Of a stretch of DNA of 64,000 bases, positions 57,206 through 64,000 are shown piece by piece (the first letter of the stretch is position 1; every line of letters starts with the position of its first letter). Below the pieces are notes generated by a model, which did no database searches, had not been told where the DNA came from, and worked only from the letters and a program-made list of their open reading frames with translations. The translations under genes and the position numbers were made by a program. Source of the stretch: Orientallactaga sibirica (lineage: Eukaryota; Chordata; Mammalia; Rodentia; Dipodidae); NCBI GenBank assembly GCA_036365145.1, contig JAEOAD010000048.1, positions 10,705,001-10,769,000 of the forward strand, written 5' to 3'.

Positions 57206-57379
57206 TTACACTTACAACTTTAAAGGTTCATATTTCTCTTGTCATTCATTCATGAATATGACACATTAATTGTGCTCAATCCCCACGGAGTTTGATTAAA
57301 TATGTTTAAATCCACAACTCAATGTCAGCATTTAATCATAAAAGCCAGGAAACCCTTATCCTCTATACTGGACTCAAGG

Positions 57380-57990
57380 CCTGGACTCTTCACTGGGGAG
57401 CAGTGACCTTGACTGTACCAATGTCTGGGCAGGTCTGCACAGAAGCCCTTGTGCTCCCGAGCAGCCGTACACTGTGCAGCCTGGACATGTGACCAGCCTG
57501 ACCACGTGGACCTGGGGCAGCTCTGTGGCTGGAGCCGCCCACTGTGGGCCAGGGCTGCAGCTGCACTCCAGGGAGGCTGGAGATGGACACAGCATGGCCG
57601 CCCCCGCAGGGGTGCCATTTAAGGCAGGTGCTCACCTGTAAGGAGGTGGAGTCCAGGGACCCTGGCCCAGCAACTGTCCCCAAGGCATCTCCAGAGGGGC
57701 TGAGGGGACAGCGAGGCGTCCTTGTCCAGCCCGGCCACGTGAAGCCTCCCTGAGGACATGACTCTGGTCCTGGGGGGTCCTCCAAACCCCAGTCCTGCCG
57801 CAGACGAGGCCCTCTGCCCCACAGTGCCTGGAACACCAGGAGCTTCTGTAAGTCCCCTGGGCCTCAAAGTCCTCTTGGGTGTGCCGGACCCAGGGAGTCT
57901 TACTGGTAAATAGAGATCTCTGTGCATGCGCCCTGCTCCCTCCAATCAGTCCCTGGCAAGCAAGCCACGCCCCTCCCACCCTTGGCTTCT
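57380..57990 (-). promoter_or_regulatory. CpG-rich block with promoter motifs, possible 5' end of RALGDS-like copy 1
   Basis: This is the most GC- and CpG-rich stretch between the two RALGDS-like copies. It has a CCAAT at 57942-57946, a KLF/SP1-like CCACGCCCCTCCCACC at 57965-57980 and an NRF1-like GTGCATGCGCCC near 57922. On the minus strand an ATG near 57759 opens MSSGRLHVAGLDKDASLSP and runs to a donor-like TTACAG/GTGAGC near 57637. The peptide is not recognisable as RALGDS. Several long open frames overlap here, as expected of GC-rich DNA. Promoter call moderate, exon call weak. Confidence 0.35.
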
Positions 57991-58275
57991 GCAGAAGGCC
58001 TGCTTCACAGGCACACATCCTGTGGACCAGAGTCCAGGAAATATGGAGTCTCTGATGGGTCAAGCCAAGTGTCGAAAAGGCAGAGGGTTGGTCAGCTGTC
58101 ACTAACCGTGCCCGGAGGACAGACCGAGCTGCATCTGATGAGAGGCACCTGTGAATCTCGGCAGGCTTGTTTCAAACAGTTTTATTATTTCATATTTGAA
58201 AAGCGCACCCCCCCCCAAATTTACTGCATTTGTACTGTGAGCCATCAAAAGTAAAGTTCTACAAAATTTTCACTG

Positions 58276-59055
58276 GTGGGGCTGGAGAGATGGCTTAATG
58301 GTTAAGGCATTTGCCTACAAGGCCAAAGGACCTAGGTGCGATTCCCCAATACCCACGTACAGCCACATGCATCTGGTGTTCGTTTGCAGTGGCTAGAGGC
58401 CCTGGTGTGCCCATTCTCTCTCATAAAAAAAATAAATAAAATAAAGTTTTCACTCGTGGAAGGATGGCATCAGAGTATCTGAACACATTAGCATTTGCTC
58501 ATAAGAACTTAAGAATACTGAGGCACAGCATTTTGCTGAAGTCTACTAAATGATCAAGGGTCCTCTGGCCATTGGATTATTCAGTTTGCCCAAGATTTAT
58601 TCAAGAAATAAACCTGAGGGCTGAAAAGATGGCTTAGTGGTTAAGGCACATGCCTGTGAAGCCAAAGGAGACAGGTTCGATTCCCCAGGACCCAAGTAAG
58701 CCAGATGCACAGGGTGGCACCTGCATCTGGAGTTCGTTTTCAGTGGCTGGAGGCCTTGGAGCGCCCATTCTCCCTTTCCCTCAAATAAATAAATAAAACA
58801 TTTTTAAAAAGTAAAAAAGAGGGCTGGAGAGATGGCTTAGCGGTTAAGGCATTTGCCTGAGAAGCCTAAGGACCCAGGTTCGATTCTCCAGGTCCCACAT
58901 AAGTTAGATGCACAAGGTGGCATGTGTGTCTGGAGTTTGTGTTTGCAGTGGCTAGAGTCCCTGGCATGCCCATTCTCTTTCTCGCTCTCTCTTTCTCTCC
59001 CTCTCTGTCTCTAATAAATAAATAAAAATAAAATATTTTTTAAAAAAAAGTAAAA
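58276..59055 (+). mobile_element. three tRNA-derived SINEs
   Basis: 58276-58445, 58618-58812 and 58820-59045, all forward. The first is flanked by AAAATTTTCACTGGTGG and AAAGTTTTCACTCGTGG. Confidence 0.9.
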
Positions 59056-59059
59056 AAGA

Positions 59060-59640
59060 AAGTAACCTGAGTTTTGCTAAAAATTCCTGTTCACATACTT
59101 TAGTCACATAGGCAGGAAATTTAAACCCACTAATGACAGTTAGAGTAGAAATGATGCTAAACTGACTATAAATGCCCTAGGTAACAGCGGCTTGGGCTCA
59201 GACTTTGAAAATATTTCCCTGAGTCCATGTCAGCATGAATAAATTAGTTCTTCCTCTGCCTCAGTTACCTGTTTTGTGCATGGCTTTTCCTTTAACATTT
59301 TGGATCCCTCACTGAGAACCACCCCCCTCACCCACCACTCCCCCACCTCTGGATAAGACTGACCCCTTGAGCCACCTTTCCTGCTAGCCTGGCCTGTTGC
59401 TGGGTGCCGCCTGGGGACAAGTGGAAGGCACTGCCTGGCCTTTGTTCGGGATCCAAACTCTGCAGAAAGTGGCCTGTGCCATTAGACTACATTCCACCTG
59501 GTGGAGCTGACAGGGAAAGTTGACCAGTTGTCCAGGACTTCAGGAAATGGTTAGACTCCCAGGGACACCCAGTTAGAGGAAGGGGAGCTTGATCAACTCC
59601 TGACTTTCATATATACATATGAAATATAGGAACTTTACAT
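59060..59640. other. unassigned stretch between the duplication units
   Basis: No exon or repeat recognised at 59060-59600. Confidence 0.4.
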
Positions 59641-59759
59641 GTGATTAAGTCTGAGGCAGTGCTTTGGGCTCAGGCTTTGAAGAGAAATCCACACATCATT
59701 ATTATAATTAATCATACTTCATTCCACCCTGGGTAGGGGCTGCTGTCCATTTTGACATA

Positions 59760-60100
59760 TATATAGTTTGCAAGTACACAGAGAGAATGGCACACCAGGA
59801 CCTCCAGCCAATGCAAATGAACTACAGATGCCTGCGTCACTTTGTGCATCTGGCTCTACTTGGGTACTGGGGAATTGAACTCGGATTGTTAGGCTTTATA
59901 GGCAAGTGTCTTAACCACTGAGCCATCTCTCCAGCCCCTCTCTTCTTTTTTTCTTAATTTTTTTTTTTTTGAGGTAGGGTCTGGCTGTAGGCCAGGCTGA
60001 CCTGGAATCCACTACATAGTCTCAGAGTGGCCTCGAACTCACAGCGATCCTCCTACCTCTGCCTCCCGAGTGCTGGGATTAAAGGCGTGCACCACCTCCG
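59760..60100 (-). mobile_element. tRNA SINE and B1, reversed
   Basis: SINE 59770-59938; B1 59952-60100, whose CACCACC end runs into the TTTC microsatellite. Confidence 0.88.
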
Positions 60101-60115
60101 ACTCCCTCCCTCCCC

Positions 60116-60116
<1 letters not shown>

Positions 60117-60173
<57 letters not shown>

Positions 60174-60320
60174 AATTGCCTCTGTTTAGGCCTCAGAGGG
60201 CTCCCTCCCTCCCCTTCTTCCTTCCTTCCTTCCTTCCTTCCTTCCTTCCTTCTTCTCTTTCTTTCTCTTTTTCTTTCTTTTCTTTCTTTTCTCTTTTTCT
60301 TTCTTTTCTTTCTTTTCTTT

Positions 60321-60380
<60 letters not shown>
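60117..60380 (+). repeat. TTTC/TTCC microsatellite block
   Basis: CTTT runs at 60117-60172 and 60243-60380 flank a CCTT run. A relic of the duplicated unit (CTGTTTAGGCCTCAGAG) sits between them, so the microsatellite is part of the duplicated structure. The block forms spurious Ser/Phe/Leu open frames. Confidence 0.9.
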
Positions 60381-60911
60381 TTATTTATAATTGCTTCTGT
60401 TTAGGCCTCAGAGTGAGGTACCCGTTTGGAGTTACTATAGAAGACAATACAGGTATACCTACACCATCCTGAGGCTATAGAATCTGAGTGAGCCCCACCC
60501 AGCAATTTCCAGGCATAAAGGTGACTTACCTCCTATGATTGGATACCTGGCCTGGCCCAGGATTTATATGGGTGCATCTTTACCAAGAAACACTTAAATC
60601 CCCATGAGGGGAACAGCCAGGTGGGCAAAGCTATCTGCCTGCCCAAGAGGGCTTTGTCTTGTCTCTGTTCTGTCACCCAGCTCAGTGGGAGATTCATCGT
60701 AAGACGGTACTCCACTAAGCCTGCTGTGCTGACTGCATGATCAAAAACGCCAGCAAGGTATACGCAGGAGATCATGGGAATCAGGTGACAGGAGGGAGGT
60801 TAAAGATCTTCTGTGAATTGGAATGGCCAGCTTTCAATGTTGAGTGGCCCGGGAAGGAACTTTACATGTGACTAAGTCTGAGGCAGTGCTTTGGGCTCAG
60901 GTCTTTTCTTT

Positions 60912-60971
<60 letters not shown>

Positions 60972-61440
60972 TTATTTATAATTGCTTCTGTTTAGGCCTC
61001 AGTGAGGTACCCGTTTGGAGTTACTATAGAGAGACAATACAGGTATACCTACACCATCCTGAGGGCTATAGAATCTGAGTGAGCCCCACCCAGCAATTTC
61101 CAGGCATAAAGGTTGCATTATCTTTACCAAGAAACACTTAAATCCCCATGAGGGGAACAGCCAGGTGGGCAAAGCTATCTGCCTGCCCAAAGAGGGCTTT
61201 GTCTTGTCTCTGTTCATCACCCAGCTCAGTGGGAGATTCATCGTAAGATGGTACTCCACTAAGCCTGCCATTTGACTGCATGATCAAAACGCGCCAGCAA
61301 GGGCAGGAGATCATGGGAATCAGGTGACAGGAGGGAGGTTAAAGATCTTCTGTGAATTGGAATGGCCAGCTTTCAATGTTGAGTGGCCCGGGAAGGAACT
61401 TTACATGTGACTAAGTCTGAGGCAGTGCTTTGGGCTCAGG
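60380..61440 (+). repeat. tandem duplication of about 0.5 kb between TTTC microsatellites
   Basis: 60380-60901 and 60971-61440 are near-identical. Both start TTTATTTATAATTGCTTCTG after a TTTC run and end at GCTTTGGGCTCAGG. The second copy lacks about 50 bases (the GACTTACCTCC...GGGTGCAT part of the first). The near-identity shows it is young, or an assembly duplication. A further partial copy of the downstream part lies at 59632-59760. Confidence 0.85.
60905..60970 (+). repeat. TTTC microsatellite
   Basis: About sixteen TTTC units at the junction between the two 0.5-kb tandem copies. Confidence 0.9.
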
Positions 61441-61669
61441 TTTCGAAGAGAAATCCACACATCATTATTATAAGTAATCATACTTCATCCCACCCTGGGT
61501 AGGGGCCACTCTCCATTTTGACAGACTGGGAGTCCTACACCTAAAAGGAGAACTCTGCCCATCACCATCTGTCAGCCTGACCCCAGGAGCCATGTCCCTA
61601 ACCGTTATGTGCACAGGGCAGTGTGCCCATGCGGTTGGCATCTGCATTCCTTGCAGGCACCAGGTGCTT

Positions 61670-62340
61670 TTTTTTTTTTTAGTATTTTAAATTTATTTTG
61701 CAAGGAGATGAGAGAGAGGGAGGGAGAGAGAGAGAATGAATGAATGGATATGTGTGCACCAAAGCTTCCAGCCACTGCAAGTAAACTCCAGATGCATATG
61801 CCCCTTTGTGCATCTGGCTTTACATGGGTACTTGGGAATTGAACCTGGGTAGTCAGGCTTTGCAGGCAAACACCTTAACCGCTCAGCCATCTCTCCAGCC
61901 CTAGATGCATTCCTTTTTTTTTTTTTTTAACTCTTTTTCTTTATTTGTAGGCCACTGTCACTTTCATCGTGATATTTTTGCCATTATGTTTGGTCACCAA
62001 TATATTTCTATGTTCCCTTCACTCAGTCGTGAGTGTTCTGTGGGCACAGATGGTGTCAAATATCCCCCAAACCCAACACTTTACTTGGAACATAATTGAT
62101 TATTGACTAAGTCCATGCCTAGATCCTGGTTCAGATATTCTGCTTTTCACTTTATGTTGTTACCATGGGCTTCTAAGCCCTAGGGAGCTGTCTCTTTCAT
62201 TGCCTCTGAGTCAGAGACAGGATACAGCTTCTATTTATTTATTTATTTATTTATTTATTTATTTTAAATTATTAACTTTTTTATTGACACCTTCTATACT
62301 TACATACAAAAAACATATGATATTTCCCTCCCCTCCCCCC
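61670..62340 (-). mobile_element. tRNA SINE, (ATTT)n and L1 3' tip inside duplication unit 2
   Basis: SINE 61670-61902; (ATTT)n 62233-62262; reversed L1 3' tip about 62266-62340 (TTTTTATTGACACCTTCTAT). They separate flank sequence that is continuous in unit 1. Confidence 0.8.
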
Positions 62341-62508
62341 CAGATGCATTCTTGTATTCACCCATTTCCTGTAATGCCAGGGGCCTTCCCCTTAGTGCTT
62401 CCATGACCCCAGTGCTTGTCTTGGGGCTGCAGTCAGTTGTAGACAGTGCTAAGGGTTATACCATAGAAGGAGTGGACTTCATGACTATGAGACAATTAAT
62501 GTGTAAAT

Positions 62509-62514
62509 TTTATT
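62509..62514 (-). terminator. poly(A) signal candidate, RALGDS-like copy 2
   Basis: AATAAA on the minus strand about 105 bases after the terminal stop, in sequence homologous to the copy 1 signal. Confidence 0.45.
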
Positions 62515-62619
62515 AATTTCAATGTTGTTTAAATTCAACACAATGAATCAAAAAAAAATAATTAAAGGGATATTTTCTCTGGAGAGGGCAGCTCACTTCA
62601 GATACCAGAGCCGTGACTC

Positions 62620-63104
62620 TCAAACATAGCTTTGACCTGCCTGGATGTCAACTTCAGGCAGAGGCCAGATAAAGTTTTTGTTTTGATAATTCACTTCCAT
62701 CCTGACTCCTCTGCCAGTACCCACAGTGTCTGCAGCCTCAGGTGGAAAGGGTTGTGTGTGGTCCAGTGAGGGCTGAGGTTGCTCAACCTGCACCTCAGTG
62801 GGGAGAGGTGCGGGCTCCACACTCCTTTGTGAGCACAGGGGTGGGCTGGGCTGAGACAACTGGATCTGTCTTCTCTGGTGCGGTCTCAGCAGTTGGCTGC
62901 ATAACATCTGGTGCTGGCTCACACACTGGGCTCCACTTTCTCAGGAACTGCTGGACTGGTGCTGGCACACTTGGTTGGACAATCACAGATGGCACAGGAT
63001 GTTGTGGTGCCAGCTTCCCCCTGGGGCACTGCTGAAGGAACTCTTGCTAGCTGCAGCCCTGACTGCTCGTCCTGAACCTGGATGGTAGGAACTCTGGTGT
63101 GGGG
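62620..63104 (-). pseudogene. RALGDS-like copy 2, linker exon broken by frameshifts
   Basis: This segment is homologous to the copy 1 linker exon: VPSAVPQGE matches AVPRGE, and the end WPLPEVDI matches CPLPDVDI. The similarity moves through three frames: VQDEQSGLQL...EKVEPSV (stop at 62919), then VCEPAPDVMQPTAETAPEK, then QPQPSLDHTQPFPP to the terminal TGA at 62620-62622. With copy 1 phasing a stop appears after about 40 codons; with the alternative donor the tail is about 62 residues. The copy is either a pseudogene or makes a short REM protein. Confidence 0.6.
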
Positions 63105-63402
63105 CTGGACATAATGAAGGAGAGAAAGAGACTCACTGTGGGTGGAGGCTACTCCAGAAGTCAAGGTGGAATGGGAGTTTCAAAATGAGCTGAATTTCTC
63201 AAGATGACTACATTTTCCCAACCCTTCCAAAGGCACACAAGACCCCCTCCCCTCCTGCTAGGGAAGCCCCGTGCCTGTCTCCATAATGGGACACATCACC
63301 AGACTGGGGTCCAACTCTGGTTCAGGGCTAAATGCCAGCTTATGGAACCCACCTGGTAGTACCCACCAGTGAAAGCTACCTCCTCTTCACGTTCTTGCAC
63401 AC

Positions 63403-63605
63403 CTCCAATGGGCTCTAGGCATTTGTGATGTGCCCTCCTGTGAGCCCAGCGCTCCAAGTGTTCCCGCAGCTCATTGGGGTGGAGGGGTAGGTCTGAGGAA
63501 AGCTTGTTTGAGAGGGAGAATACCTCAAGCTGCTTCAGTGTGTGCACATTCAGAGATTCCCAAACAGGTTTTAGGAACATATCCTTCCAAAGTTTGATGA
63601 AAAGC
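63403..63605 (-). CDS. RALGDS-like copy 2, second REM half
   Basis: 203 bases if the acceptor is AAAATAG, phase 2 in and 1 out like copy 1, two codons shorter. It reads LFIKLWKDMFLKPVWESLNV then HTLKQLEVFSLSNKLSSDLP and LHPNELREHLERW. It aligns without gaps to copy 1 after LW, with conserved ES, LKQL (LNQL), SLN/SLSN and LE positions. No stop interrupts it. Using the upstream CCCAG acceptor instead would put a TAG in frame. The donor could be GGAG/GTGTGC or GGAGGT/GTGCAA. Confidence 0.7.
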
Positions 63606-63971
63606 CTATTTTCTGGGGATGGGAGGTGGTGGGGGGATTGTCAGGAAGCAGATTCAGAAGCCTGGGCTCTCCTTCCCCAGCACTGTTATGCTCCGGGCAA
63701 GGAGAGATTCCCCAGGCCACGAACAGGTGGGCATGGTGAGCAGAGGCACAGGACCCTTGTGTACCTCCTGCCCAGATGCCCGGCTTTTAGCTGCCATCTT
63801 CCCTTCTGCTCCCTGGTGACAAGGACCACCCCCTCATCCCTCCCCCAAAGATTTCCATCGCTCCCCCTGCACATGAAGTCCCAGGCTGACCTCAGTCCCT
63901 ACTGGAACTAAGGACCACTGTTAAGCTCTCCCGTAAGAGCTAACCTCCCTCTTCCCCCGAAGTCCACTCAC

Positions 63972-64000
63972 ATCATTAGGTTCTGCTTCCCGTCCATATC
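63972..64000 (-). CDS. RALGDS-like copy 2, short REM exon (cut by window edge)
   Basis: Donor ATGAT/GTGAGTGG matches the donor of the 49.1-kb exon of copy 1 in position and phase (2 out). The readable residues DMDGKQNLM line up with SKKDQKDKK of copy 1 and with SDEDGGPQDQL of human RALGDS. The acceptor lies beyond the right edge. Confidence 0.55.

Larger units (their letters stand above)
61430..64000. repeat. segmental duplication unit 2
   Basis: Partner of the unit at 46.9-50.1 kb and continues past the right edge. Intron sequence diverges by indels and many substitutions, so the duplication is not recent. The flank shared with unit 1 is split here at GCAGGCACC/AGATGCATTCTTG by a SINE, a microsatellite and an L1 3' end. 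Confidence 0.75.

Noticed and set aside
57325..58102. Overlapping 97-156 codon minus-strand frames
   Set aside because: Several frames are open at once in CpG-rich DNA and none shows a family resemblance; kept only as a promoter-like block.
60027..60472. 125- and 98-codon Ser/Phe/Leu frames
   Set aside because: Translation of TTTC/TTCC microsatellites and a reversed B1.

Overview
This is a mammalian nuclear window from a rodent. The clearest evidence is the repeats: about a hundred copies of a tRNA-derived SINE (box A like TGGCTCAGTGG, box B like GGTTCGATTCC, CT-rich tail, AATAAATAAA end) mixed with 7SL-derived B1 copies, ID/B4-like relics and 5'-truncated L1 3' ends. From memory this SINE combination suggests a jerboa (Dipodidae, for example Jaculus), but no search was run. 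Few of the reported long open frames are genes. Most are read-through of SINEs and microsatellites.

The left two-thirds (about 1.9-44.4 kb) is one minus-strand gene, a divergent CEP89-like (centrosomal protein of 89 kDa) gene that runs off the left edge. Thirteen exons (42.7, 36.3, 31.5, 27.7, 22.8, 18.9, 18.0, 13.1, 11.6, 8.5, 5.8, 5.1 and 1.9 kb) read in CEP89 order. Each has splice signals and every junction phase is compatible. A CpG-rich segment with three CCAAT motifs at 44.3-44.6 kb looks like its promoter and first exon. Two exons are tandemly duplicated in frame (22.8/18.9 kb and 5.8/5.1 kb). Two exons expected from human CEP89 are not seen, no ATG is visible in the first-exon frame, and one intron seems to use a GC-AG splice pair.

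The right third (about 47-64 kb) holds two tandem minus-strand copies of a RALGDS-like gene. Copy 1 (47.9-50.1 kb) has REM (RasGEF N-terminal) exons and a Pro/Ala/Glu linker exon, with a stop where the catalytic CDC25 domain should begin. Copy 2 (62.6-64 kb, cut by the right edge) has matching exons, introns and 3' flank, but its linker is broken by frameshifts. A solo LTR with a 6-bp target duplication sits in the 3' UTR of copy 1. Between the copies are SINEs, an L1 3' end, a CpG-rich promoter-like block near 57.4-58 kb, and a 0.5-kb tandem duplication beside TTTC microsatellites at 60-61.4 kb.

The rest is intronic or intergenic repeat-rich DNA. Protein comparisons were made from memory of the human CEP89 and RALGDS proteins and should be confirmed by alignment.
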